DNA of 34,586 nucleotides from the NCBI GenBank assembly GCA_023228295.1, contig JALOBP010000006.1, positions 21,106 through 55,691 on the forward strand, written 5' to 3'. The translations under genes and the position numbers were made by a program. The DNA is from Methanoregula sp. (lineage in GTDB: Archaea; Halobacteriota; Methanomicrobia; Methanomicrobiales; Methanospirillaceae). The notes beneath the pieces were generated by a model, which was not told where the DNA came from, did no database searches, and saw nothing but the letters and a program-made list of their open reading frames with translations. This document shows, in pieces, positions 6,638 to 14,290 of this stretch (position 1 is its first letter; every line of letters begins with the position of its first letter).

Positions 6638-8305
6638 ATGAGTCAGAAAGAGAGCGAACTGGACAGAATCATAACAATACTCAGAAGCTATCCTAAAGGG
6701 CTGACCATTGATGAGGTATCCCGGCTTCTTTCTATCAGCAGGGCCACCGCTGCAAAATACCTCAATAATATGGTAGTATCCGGCCAGGCAGAACTGCGTG
6801 AACTCGGCCGGGCGAAACTGTTCTATCTCACCCAGCGTCTCCCGCTCACGAACCTGCTCAGTCTTGCATCAGATCTGATCATGATCCTGGACAATGAGCT
6901 CTTCATCCGTGAAGTAAACGAACCCTTCCTGGATGTTTTTCACCTTGGCCGTGAGAAGATCAAGGGTCTCAAAATTGAACATTCGCTGGTTGCATCATAC
7001 TTTTCAGAAGAGCATCTGACCGCGCTGAAACTGGCCATTGACGGGAATGCCAGTAACTTTGAACTCCTCGCCGAAATCGGGGATGAGAAGCGCTACTTCC
7101 GGATGAAAGTGATCCCGCTTGTCTTTGATGGTGGGGGACATGGCGCAGGCATCCTTCTCGAAGATATTACAGCAATGATGGAATACCAGCAGGAACTCGA
7201 GGAACGGGTGCGGCTCCGTACTGCGGCGTTGGTCAAGACCAATGATGCCCTCCAGAAAGAGATAGAAGAGCATAAAAAAGCTGAGGAGGCGCTTTTCAAG
7301 AATGAGGCCCGGCTCACACGGGCCGAGGAGGTGGCAAACTTCGGAAACTGGGAGTACCGCCCGAATACCCGCCGGGTGATCTTTTCCGATGGTGCACAGA
7401 CACTCCTGGGTCTTGGGGAACATGAATACCCGATATCCCGTTTCGATTCCCTTATTATGGAAGAGTTCCTCCCATTGCGGGAGGCTGCCCTGAGGGAACT
7501 TGTTGCAGAAAACAAACCCTATAACATCGAATATAAAATCCGTAGGCCGACGGACGATTCCATTATTACCATTCACTCAATTGCCGAGTATGACCGGATT
7601 AACAATATCATATTCGGGGTAATCCATGATATTTCTGAACGGAAGCAGGCGGAGGACACGGTCCGGAAAGCCACCAAACAGATCATGCTTCTCAACAGTG
7701 TAACCCGGCATGACATCCTTAACCAGCTGAATGCCCTGTCCCTCTTTCTGGGTTACATGAAGAAACAGTCCGTGGATGATAAGATGCGGGAGCTGGTGCT
7801 GCAGGAAGAGCAGATCGCAGATACGATACGCCGGCAGATCACCTTCACCCGGGACTACCAGAATATCGGTCTTCAGCCACCCAGATGGACAAATGTCGAA
7901 GTGATGGTGAACAAGGCGCTGATCACAACAGATCGTGAAGGAGCCAAACTGGTAATCAATACCGGGACACTGGAGCTGTTCACCGACCTTCTTATCGAGA
8001 AGGTCTATCTCAATCTCGTTGATAATTCCCTTCGTCATGGAGGAAAGGTTACAACAATCACTTTCGGATACCAGAAGGATGGATCGGGCCTTACCCTCGT
8101 CTATGAAGATAACGGGAAAGGCATATCGGATGAGGATAAGTCGCAGATATTCGACCGTGGTTTTGGCAAAAACACCGGGTACGGACTGTTCCTTGTCAAG
8201 GAGATCCTGTCCATCACCGGTTTTACGATACAGGAGTGCGGAGTGTATGGAAAGGGTGCCCGGTTTGAGATCTCCATCCCGGACGGCTCATACCGGTTTG
8301 TGTAA
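6638..8305 (+). CDS. HTH-PAS-PAS sensor histidine kinase
   Basis: The product has 555 residues and no transmembrane segment. Residues about 5-65 form a helix-turn-helix (LTIDEVSRLLSISRATAAKYLNNM) with a wing-like LRELGRAKLFYL. A PAS domain follows at about 70-185, then a Lys/Glu-rich coiled coil (about 185-225), a second PAS domain with PAC motif (about 225-345), and a histidine-kinase core. The H-box is NSVTRHDILNQL with His358. The ATPase domain shows the N-box NLVDNSLRHG, the G1 box YEDNGKGI, and a combined F/G2 region FDRGFGKNTGYGLFL. DNA binding and autokinase activity in one soluble chain suggest a sensor that acts at DNA directly, or an HTH reused as a dimerisation or input module. AT-rich sequence with TATA-like elements precedes the ATG. 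The response-regulator partner is unknown; the receiver protein at 447 is one nearby candidate. Confidence 0.88.
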   Translation: MSQKESELDRIITILRSYPKGLTIDEVSRLLSISRATAAKYLNNMVVSGQAELRELGRAKLFYLTQRLPLTNLLSLASDLIMILDNELFIREVNEPFLDVFHLGREKIKGLKIEHSLVASYFSEEHLTALKLAIDGNASNFELLAEIGDEKRYFRMKVIPLVFDGGGHGAGILLEDITAMMEYQQELEERVRLRTAALVKTNDALQKEIEEHKKAEEALFKNEARLTRAEEVANFGNWEYRPNTRRVIFSDGAQTLLGLGEHEYPISRFDSLIMEEFLPLREAALRELVAENKPYNIEYKIRRPTDDSIITIHSIAEYDRINNIIFGVIHDISERKQAEDTVRKATKQIMLLNSVTRHDILNQLNALSLFLGYMKKQSVDDKMRELVLQEEQIADTIRRQITFTRDYQNIGLQPPRWTNVEVMVNKALITTDREGAKLVINTGTLELFTDLLIEKVYLNLVDNSLRHGGKVTTITFGYQKDGSGLTLVYEDNGKGISDEDKSQIFDRGFGKNTGYGLFLVKEILSITGFTIQECGVYGKGARFEISIPDGSYRFV

Positions 8306-8317
8306 TTTTTAATTTTT
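8306..8317 (+). terminator. oligo-T terminator after the HTH-kinase gene
   Basis: Two runs of five T (8306-8310 and 8313-8317) begin directly after the TAA stop, as expected for archaeal oligo-T termination. Confidence 0.45.
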
Positions 8318-8347
8318 CCTAAGGGTCTGCCTGAAAAATCCAAATCG

Positions 8348-8396
8348 GATCCCAATCGATCCGGATCATGTTTTCGATCGCGATCATGATCGCGAT
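8348..8396. repeat. GATC-rich block with perfect 20-bp palindrome
   Basis: Six GATC tetramers lie within 44 bp (8348, 8358, 8364, 8376, 8382 and 8388). The last three sit in a perfect palindrome at 8377-8396, made of the half-site ATCGCGATCA and its complement TGATCGCGAT. The half-site TGATCGCGAT occurs again at 8661-8670, inside the repeat array. This could be a dimeric protein-binding site or a methylation-sensitive site; no function is known. Confidence 0.6.
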
Positions 8397-8403
8397 GAAA
8401 ATT

Positions 8404-8703
8404 AAAAAATCAGAGTTTGATGAAAAAAATTTCATCAATGTCTGCCGAAAATTTTCCAATCAAGGTCTGATAGCTAAAAGTTAAGTACATCTGAATCAGT
8501 CCGGGGGATCAGTCTACGAAGACAAGTAAAATTACAGAGCCGTTTTCCAATCAAGGTCCGGTTAAAAATTTTCAACCGAAGTCTGCTTGAATAATTTCAA
8601 TCAGGGTTTGATTGAAAATAAAAATCAAAGTCTGGTTGATCTGCAAACGATTTTCAATCGTGATCGCGATTACCATTTAAAAATCAAAGTTCAAGTGAAA
8701 ATG
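8404..8703. repeat. array of degenerate 25-bp AT-rich repeats with internal dyad
   Basis: Units share a left arm TTTCAATCA, a core close to AGTCTG and a right arm TTGAAAAT. Core positions run 8415, 8440, 8465, then after a degenerate stretch 8556, 8581, 8606 and 8630, a spacing of 25, 25, (91), 25, 25 and 24 bases. Looser copies end near 8664 and 8693, and a partial one lies at 8325. The clearest unit, 8595-8619, is an almost complete hairpin: TTTCAATCA (8595-8603) pairs with TGATTGAAA (8609-8617). Another dyad joins two units: TTGATGAAA (8417-8425) with TTTCATCAA (8430-8438). The period is not a multiple of three and units abut, which argues against both a coding repeat and a CRISPR. It could be an iteron-like protein-binding array, a DNA-unwinding region or a family of RNA hairpins. 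Confidence 0.7.
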
Positions 8704-8779
8704 CAGGATACTGCAAAACAATTTCTGAATTTGGATAGCAGAAGATCCATGTTTTCATTTCATGGATCGAGTGGATTTT

Positions 8780-9016
8780 TCACATCAAACATTGATCTGC
8801 GTTTAGTTTCCACTGGAAATAGAAACCGGTTATTCCCGCTACCCATACAACGAGAACCAGGAGTGCATCTCATTCCAGCCGAGGGGTCAGGGCAAAAAAC
8901 CAGCCAACGGCAATCGCATCGAGTACAAGGATTGTAATAAGAGGTTTCAGGATTGCTTTTCTTTTCTCGTTATGGGCGAGATCACCTGGTTTTTCTTCAG
9001 AGTGCGGTAACGTCAT
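8780..9016 (-). pseudogene. two-helix small membrane protein gene interrupted by TGA
   Basis: From ATG 9016 a minus-strand frame encodes 48 residues: a charged start (HSEEKPGDLAHNEKRK), then a membrane helix (ILKPLITILVLDAIAVGWFF), ending at TGA 8870-8872. The same frame continues for 29 codons with a second membrane-like helix (ALLVLVVWVAGITGFYFQWK) to TGA 8780-8782. Two helices joined by a short loop read as one protein whose middle codon, probably TGG (Trp), became TGA. No Shine-Dalgarno site is obvious. TGA is not known as a sense codon in this order, so I read this as a decayed gene, or as a 48-residue single-helix protein (8870-9016) with a fossil tail. Function unknown. Confidence 0.5.
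8806..8819 (-). other. mini-ORB-like sequence
   Basis: Read on the minus strand, this site is TTTCCAGTGGAAAC. It contains the 13-mer TTCCAGTGGAAAC known as the core of archaeal origin recognition boxes bound by Orc1/Cdc6. The G-rich extension of a full ORB is absent, only one copy was seen, and it lies within the reading frame of the interrupted small gene (codons for Phe-Gln-Trp-Lys). No orc1/cdc6 gene is in the window. The match is clear; origin function is speculative. Confidence 0.3.
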
Positions 9017-9100
9017 ACTGACCGGTTGTCAGGGACTGAAGGAAATAAACCGATCTGTCGTGATACCGAAGTGGGGAGATGATCATCCCTCACGGACACA

Positions 9101-9775
9101 TCACATCTTTCCGGCCGCCGCGTCCCGCTTTTTCTCCGTCACCTTCTTTTTCTTCCTCTCTAAAATGCTCTTGACCTTCTTGAGCCGGAACAGGTCCTCC
9201 CGCTCCCGCTCCTCGATGGCGTTCTTGATGTATTTCGCCTGGCTCTTCAGTTCGGGGATCAGGATCTGTTCGAGGGCATTCACGCGTCTTCGGCTCATCT
9301 GGATCTCGGCCCCGAGCCGGCGCATGGCAGTCTCGGTCTCGGCGAGTTTGATAAGAATGTCGAGCTCCGCCTCGTACCGCTCGGCCGTCTCATCGATGCG
9401 GGCGCTCGTCGCAATCACGCCATAACCCCGCTCGAGCATGGTCTTCGACACCCGCTTCTTCTCAATGACCGGGACCGGCACGCCCATGATGTTCTTGCCG
9501 GTAATATCCACCGTGATCGAGCGCCGGGTGGCAAACCCTGCTGACTTCAACGTCACCGGATCGTCGGTGGCCTGGGCAATGAGGAGGGCAAGGTCGGCTG
9601 ATTTCGAGACCTGTTCAAGTTCGTCCCGCGAGTCGGAGACATTGGCAAGGATCTTGAAGAACTCCTGGATAAGAGCGTCCATCTTCTCCCGCAACAGATC
9701 GCGGCCCTGCTCCGCGAGCCGGATCTGAGCCTTCTTCTTCATCAGCTCCATCCGGGTGGGCTTGACCTGTTCCAT
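9101..9775 (-). CDS. atpD: A-type ATP synthase subunit D
   Basis: Subunit D forms the central rotor shaft that turns inside the A3B3 head and connects it, with subunit F, to the membrane ring. The protein has 224 residues and is almost wholly helical. It shows the two long coiled-coil helices at its ends (start MEQVKPTRMELMKKKAQIRLA; end around LPELK-like LIPELKSQAKYIKNAIEERE) with a central GVPVPVIE segment typical of the family. The C-terminus is extremely Lys/Arg-rich. The gene is last in the operon, three bases after the stop of atpB. The start at 9775 matches the family's beginning. Confidence 0.95.
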   Translation of the reverse strand: MEQVKPTRMELMKKKAQIRLAEQGRDLLREKMDALIQEFFKILANVSDSRDELEQVSKSADLALLIAQATDDPVTLKSAGFATRRSITVDITGKNIMGVPVPVIEKKRVSKTMLERGYGVIATSARIDETAERYEAELDILIKLAETETAMRRLGAEIQMSRRRVNALEQILIPELKSQAKYIKNAIEEREREDLFRLKKVKSILERKKKKVTEKKRDAAAGKM

Positions 9776-9778
9776 GGT

Positions 9779-11185
9779 TTATCCCTCCAGTATCCCCGCG
9801 TATGCCGGGTGGTACTTTTTGATAAATTCCCGTTTAATCCGCTTCAGCTCGTCCTCGGGCAGGATGCTGAACAGGTCCCACGCGATAGCGAGTGTCTTCT
9901 CAATCGAGCGATCATCATCCCCCTGTGTAATGAACTCCTTCTCGAATCTTTCAGCAAATTTCAGGTACTGCTTGTCCAGATCCGTGAGTGCCTCTTCCCC
10001 GACAATGGCAACGAGCCGGCGGAGGTCGCGGCCGTAGGCGTAGCTGGCATAGAGCTGGTCAGCAACTCCCCGGTGATCCTCACGGGTCTTGCCCGTCCCG
10101 ATCCCGAGGTTCATGAGCCGTGAGAGGCAGGGCAGGGCATCGACCGGTGGGTCGGCACCCCGGCGGAAGAGGTCGCGGGAAAGTACAATCTGCCCCTCGG
10201 TGATGTAGCCCGTCAGGTCGGGGACCGGGTGGGTAATGTCGTCGTCGGGCATGGTCAGGATCGGGATCTGGGTGATCGACCCGGACCGGCCTTTGAGTCT
10301 CCCCGCCCGCTCGTAAATGGTCGAGAGGTCGGTGTACATGTAACCGGGATACCCGCGACGGCCGGGAACCTCTTCCCGGGCAGTCGAGATCTCACGGAGG
10401 GCTTCGCAATAGTTGATCATGTCCGTCAGGATTACGAGAACGTGGAGGTTGTGGGTGAACGCAAGGAACTCGGCAACGGTGAGCCCGCACCGTGGGGCGG
10501 CGAGCCGCTCGACTGTCGGGTCATCGGCAAGGTTCATGAAGAAGACCACGCGGTCGAGGGCTCCTGTCCGCTCGAAGTCCCGCATGAAGAACGAGGCCTC
10601 CTTGTGGGTGATGCCCATCGCGACAAAGACTACCGCGAACTGCTCTCCCTCTCCGAGCACCTTTGCCTGCCGGGCGATCTGGGCCGCGAGCTTGCTCGCG
10701 GGAAGTCCCGCGCCGGAGAAAATCGGGAGCTTCTGACCGCGGACGAGCGTATCGAGCCCGTCGATGGCGGACATCCCGGTCTGGATGAAATCGGCCGGCT
10801 TATCGCGGGCTGTCGGGTTGATGGGCATACCGGCAATGTCCAGCACCGCTTCGGGGATGATGTCCGGGCGGCCGTCCCTGGCCTTACCTACCCCGGTGAA
10901 GACCCGGCCCAGCATGTCGGGCGACACATTGATCCGGGCGGGTTCGCCCAGGAACCGGACCGTGGTCACATCGGTGTCGATCCCCCGTGTCCCCTCGTAC
11001 ACCTGGATCACTGCGTGTTCGTCCGATATGTCCAGCACCTGTCCGGTCCGCTCCTCGCCATCGTGAAGCCGGATCTTCACAATCTCCCCGTAAGAGGCGC
11101 CTTTCACGTTGTTGACAAAGATGAGTGGGCCCGAAACATAATCGATCGTCCGGTACTCCCTTGTGATGAGCGGTACCTGTTTCAT
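9779..11185 (-). CDS. atpB: A-type ATP synthase subunit B
   Basis: Subunit B is the non-catalytic nucleotide-binding-fold subunit of the A3B3 head. The protein has 468 residues, normal for the family. It carries GRVFTGVGK, the degenerate P-loop region IFSGAGLPASKLAAQIARQA (no GxxxxGKT, as expected for B) and the ATPase alpha/beta signature region PGRRGYPGYMYTDLSTIYERAGR. Its ATG overlaps the atpA stop codon as ATGA, giving tight translational coupling that fits equal stoichiometry of A and B. Confidence 0.97.
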   Translation of the reverse strand: MKQVPLITREYRTIDYVSGPLIFVNNVKGASYGEIVKIRLHDGEERTGQVLDISDEHAVIQVYEGTRGIDTDVTTVRFLGEPARINVSPDMLGRVFTGVGKARDGRPDIIPEAVLDIAGMPINPTARDKPADFIQTGMSAIDGLDTLVRGQKLPIFSGAGLPASKLAAQIARQAKVLGEGEQFAVVFVAMGITHKEASFFMRDFERTGALDRVVFFMNLADDPTVERLAAPRCGLTVAEFLAFTHNLHVLVILTDMINYCEALREISTAREEVPGRRGYPGYMYTDLSTIYERAGRLKGRSGSITQIPILTMPDDDITHPVPDLTGYITEGQIVLSRDLFRRGADPPVDALPCLSRLMNLGIGTGKTREDHRGVADQLYASYAYGRDLRRLVAIVGEEALTDLDKQYLKFAERFEKEFITQGDDDRSIEKTLAIAWDLFSILPEDELKRIKREFIKKYHPAYAGILEG

Positions 11186-12921
11186 CGTTCCACCTCGAGG
11201 GCACGCATCCGGCTGCCGATATCGTCGATCAACGTCTGCAGTTCCTTTGTATCCTGCACTTCCTTCATCCGCCCGATCCCCGTCTTGAGCGGAAGCGCCT
11301 GGATCTGACGGAGTGCAACGCCCCTGCCCATTGCCACGTTCACGTTCTCGTAGTATTCCATGATCACTTTTAGCATCAGGTACTGCTTCTCGACAGGGCA
11401 GAACGAGTCAGAGTCGCTATACGCGCTCTGCTGGAGGAAGTCCTCGCGGATCATCCGGGTCACGTCGAGGATCGCCTTCTCGCTCTCAGGCAGGGCATCG
11501 GGACCCACGAGCTGGACGATCTCCTGCAGCTCAACTTCCTTCTGGAGGAGATACATCGTCTTCTCCCGGAGCTCCCGCCAGTCCCGGGCAACGTTCTTCA
11601 CGTACCAGTCCCCGATGGAATCGAGGTAGAGCGAGTAACTCTTGATCCAGTTGACCGAGGGGAAGTGCCGGCGGTAGGCAAGGTTCGTGTCCAGCGCCCA
11701 GAATGTCCCGACGACCCGCAGGGTGTTCTGCGTGATCGGTTCCGAGAAGTCGCCTCCAGGTGGTGAGACTGCTCCTACGACCGTGACCGAGCCGTTCCGG
11801 TCCACGGAACCCATGCAGATGACCCTGCCGGCCCGCTCGTAGAAGGCCGAGAGGCGTGTCGCGAGATAGGCGGGGTACCCTTCCTCGCCCGGCATCTCCT
11901 CGAGCCGGCCCGATACTTCACGCAGCGCCTCTCCCCACCGGGAGGTCGAGTCCGCCATCAGGGCAACATCGTACCCCATGTCCCGGAAGTACTCGGCGAT
12001 GGTGATCCCGGTATAGATGGATGCCTCACGGGCGGCAACGGGCATATTGGAAGTGTTGGCGATCAGGATCGTCCGCTCGATTAAGGGGAGACCGGTCCGC
12101 GGATCAACGAGCTCGGGGAACTCTGCGAGAACATCGGTCATCTCGTTGCCCCGTTCGCCACAGCCGATATAGACCACGATCTGTGTGTCGGACCACTTGG
12201 CAAGCGTCTGCTCAGAGACGGTCTTGCCTGTCCCGAACCCTCCGGGGATCATGGCTGTGCCGCCTTTCGTGACCGGGAAGATGCAGTCAAAGACCCGTTG
12301 GCCGGTGATGAGTGGGAGGATGGGGTCGAGTTTCTTCTTGTGTGGGCGGGGAATACGGACCGGCCAGACCTGCATCATGGAGAGACGGATCTCCTGATCA
12401 AGAGTGCAGACCGTATCCTCCACCTTGAACGAACCGGCTCCGATCTCTGTTACCGTCCCGGACACTCCGTGAGGAACGATGATCCGATGAACGAAGTGGA
12501 ATTCCTGCACGGTGCCGAGAATATCTCCTTCGATGACTTTGTCGCCTTTTTTGGCAACGGGGACAAACTCCCACTTCTTCTCCAGGTCAAGACCGGGGGC
12601 GTAGATGCCACGGGCGATGAAATCCCCGCTCTTCTCCCTGAGGACCGGCAGGGGGCGCTGGACACCGTCATAGATTGATGAGAGAAGGCCGGGGCCGAGT
12701 TCCACGGACAGGGGCTGCTCCGTATTCTGGACCGGCTCTCCGATGGTGAGGCCGGTCGTGTCCTCGTACACTTGGATAACCGCGTCCTCACCTTCCAGCC
12801 GGATAATCTCTCCCCGCAGGGCTTCTCCGCCGACTTTGACCACGTCATACATCTTCGACCCTTTCATGTCACGGGCGATGATGACGGGGCCAGAAATTCT
12901 TAAAATTTTTCCCGTGATCAT
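11182..12921 (-). CDS. atpA: A-type ATP synthase catalytic subunit A
   Basis: Subunit A holds the catalytic site for ATP synthesis driven by the transmembrane ion gradient. The protein has 579 residues. It has the N-terminal barrel (residues 1-70), the non-homologous bulge region characteristic of A/V subunits (about 110-200), and the P-loop at 227-234. The P-loop reads GGFGTGKT, whereas archaeal A subunits usually have GPFGSGKT. Other landmarks are GCGERGNEM, the signature SRLEEMPGEEGYPAYLATRLSAFYERAG (in part) and SPPGGDFSEPITQNTLR. The ATG has GAGGTGA upstream, four bases after the atpF stop. I expect a functional enzyme; the P-loop change is conservative. Confidence 0.97.
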   Translation of the reverse strand: MITGKILRISGPVIIARDMKGSKMYDVVKVGGEALRGEIIRLEGEDAVIQVYEDTTGLTIGEPVQNTEQPLSVELGPGLLSSIYDGVQRPLPVLREKSGDFIARGIYAPGLDLEKKWEFVPVAKKGDKVIEGDILGTVQEFHFVHRIIVPHGVSGTVTEIGAGSFKVEDTVCTLDQEIRLSMMQVWPVRIPRPHKKKLDPILPLITGQRVFDCIFPVTKGGTAMIPGGFGTGKTVSEQTLAKWSDTQIVVYIGCGERGNEMTDVLAEFPELVDPRTGLPLIERTILIANTSNMPVAAREASIYTGITIAEYFRDMGYDVALMADSTSRWGEALREVSGRLEEMPGEEGYPAYLATRLSAFYERAGRVICMGSVDRNGSVTVVGAVSPPGGDFSEPITQNTLRVVGTFWALDTNLAYRRHFPSVNWIKSYSLYLDSIGDWYVKNVARDWRELREKTMYLLQKEVELQEIVQLVGPDALPESEKAILDVTRMIREDFLQQSAYSDSDSFCPVEKQYLMLKVIMEYYENVNVAMGRGVALRQIQALPLKTGIGRMKEVQDTKELQTLIDDIGSRMRALEVER

Positions 12922-12925
12922 ATCC

Positions 12926-13246
12926 TCACCTCTTCAAAACGATGTTGTACCCGATTGCCTTCCTCAAAAGCCGCTCGATGTATGTCCTCCGGTCAACCTC
13001 CTTTGATTTCGAGGGGAGGGGGATGATGAGCGGGCGGTGCATCTTCTCGATACGGTCCATCAGTTTCTCGTCAAGCGAGAGCATGAACTCCTCATTGACG
13101 GCAACAATCCCGATATCGTCCCGGTAGAGCAGTTCCGGGATCACTTTTCTTACTTCATCCAGGGTGCCTGCTTCCAGCACCTCTGCCCCCGCAAGCCGGA
13201 ACCCCGAGGCCCGGTCACTGTCCGTCACAACGACGAGTTTATACAT
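12926..13246 (-). CDS. atpF: A-type ATP synthase subunit F
   Basis: Subunit F binds to the D shaft and is thought to regulate rotation. The protein has 106 residues starting MYKLVVVTDSDRASGFRLAG, a Rossmann-like fold with the family motif GIVAVNEEF and the end RRTYIERLLRKAIGYNIVLKR. I chose ATG 13246 over an upstream frame start at 13282 because the family begins here and because this ATG overlaps the atpC stop by eight bases (ATGTATAA), a typical coupled arrangement. Confidence 0.94.
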   Translation of the reverse strand: MYKLVVVTDSDRASGFRLAGAEVLEAGTLDEVRKVIPELLYRDDIGIVAVNEEFMLSLDEKLMDRIEKMHRPLIIPLPSKSKEVDRRTYIERLLRKAIGYNIVLKR

Positions 13247-14288
13247 AGATGAGTTCCTCCTTGAGAAGGTCCGGGGAGACATCAGCGGTCTTGCACCGGG
13301 AGATGATCCGGATATTGGTGATCTCGTTGTACTTTGCCCAGAAATACCCGATAACCGAGGCGACGCTCAAAGGTTCGAGAAGGAATGCCCCCACACCTTT
13401 TTTGATCAGGAAACGCTCGAGCTGTTTCTCGATAACCGAGATCCTCTGGGTCCTGATTGCCGATTCGGGGATGTCTGCAAGGAATCGGTATGGGGTGGCA
13501 GCGAGATATTTCACCACGTCCTCGATGGCCGGAAGCGTGAGCATGTGGTTCAGCTTTCGTTCGTCGAACTCTTTGCCGCCCCCTACGAGGTAACGCCGTG
13601 CATCGTCCGGGCCCACGTGGTCCCGGATCATCCGGAGCACGGTCTTGATGTTCGTGACATCGATCTCGAGCTGGATGAAGTCGCGAATGATCTGGTTGTT
13701 GTAGCCCGGGACCCTGACCGAGTCGATGGCGTCGGTGTAATAATACCGGTCGAGTGCGCACTCGAGAACGGCAAGATCTTTTATCCTGAAAAACTCCGGG
13801 AACGCTTCCGTCAGACACTTTGCGTACCGGATCCGCCATGTGGCGAGCATGTCGATGACTGCCCGCACATCGGGCTGTTTGAGGAGTTCCTGAAGGGTTG
13901 CCTGGTCCATCTCTCCCGCAGGAACAAGACAGCTGAGGATCTCCTCGTTCGTCACGTGGATGTTCTTCCCGCGGAGGATCGTTTTGATATTCTGGACATC
14001 CCAGCGGTGGAGGAAGATGACGATGTACTGCTCTGCCTCTTCCTGTTTTGCAAAGTTCTGGATCTTCCGGAACGTGTGGGTAAAGTTCTCCCGCAGGGCG
14101 TACTCGATGCAGAGAATCCCGGTCATCTGCCCCTTTGCCTTGATGATCTCGTCCCTGTAGGGAGTGTTCTCGAGATCGGTGATGAGCGAGTCGAGGTCCG
14201 GCCGGGTTACCAGATCATTGAGGGTACTGTGGGAGAGGAGCCGGCTCTTCATCCCCCGCATCCGTGCATTGATATACCCGTAGTCCAT
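13239..14288 (-). CDS. atpC: A-type ATP synthase subunit C
   Basis: Subunit C (equivalent to V-ATPase subunit d) is the funnel-shaped socket that joins the central shaft to the rotor ring. The protein has 349 residues, mostly helical, with the characteristic start MDYGYINARMRGMKSRLLS, the repeated DxxNIKTxLR motifs (DVQNIKTILRG near residue 115 and DVTNIKTVLRM near residue 215) and the end YNEITNIRIISRCK. The start follows the atpE stop by two bases. The end overlaps atpF. Confidence 0.95.
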   Translation of the reverse strand: MDYGYINARMRGMKSRLLSHSTLNDLVTRPDLDSLITDLENTPYRDEIIKAKGQMTGILCIEYALRENFTHTFRKIQNFAKQEEAEQYIVIFLHRWDVQNIKTILRGKNIHVTNEEILSCLVPAGEMDQATLQELLKQPDVRAVIDMLATWRIRYAKCLTEAFPEFFRIKDLAVLECALDRYYYTDAIDSVRVPGYNNQIIRDFIQLEIDVTNIKTVLRMIRDHVGPDDARRYLVGGGKEFDERKLNHMLTLPAIEDVVKYLAATPYRFLADIPESAIRTQRISVIEKQLERFLIKKGVGAFLLEPLSVASVIGYFWAKYNEITNIRIISRCKTADVSPDLLKEELIYV

Positions 14289-14290
14289 GG

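Noticed and set aside
8404..8703. CRISPR array
   Set aside because: Units are 25 bp, degenerate and contiguous, with no unique spacers and no cas genes nearby.
8587..8937. 116-codon plus-strand frame running through the 25-bp repeat array
   Set aside because: Its first part is just the repeats read in one frame, and a 25-base period would shift frame in each unit. The last part lies antisense to the interrupted membrane-protein gene.
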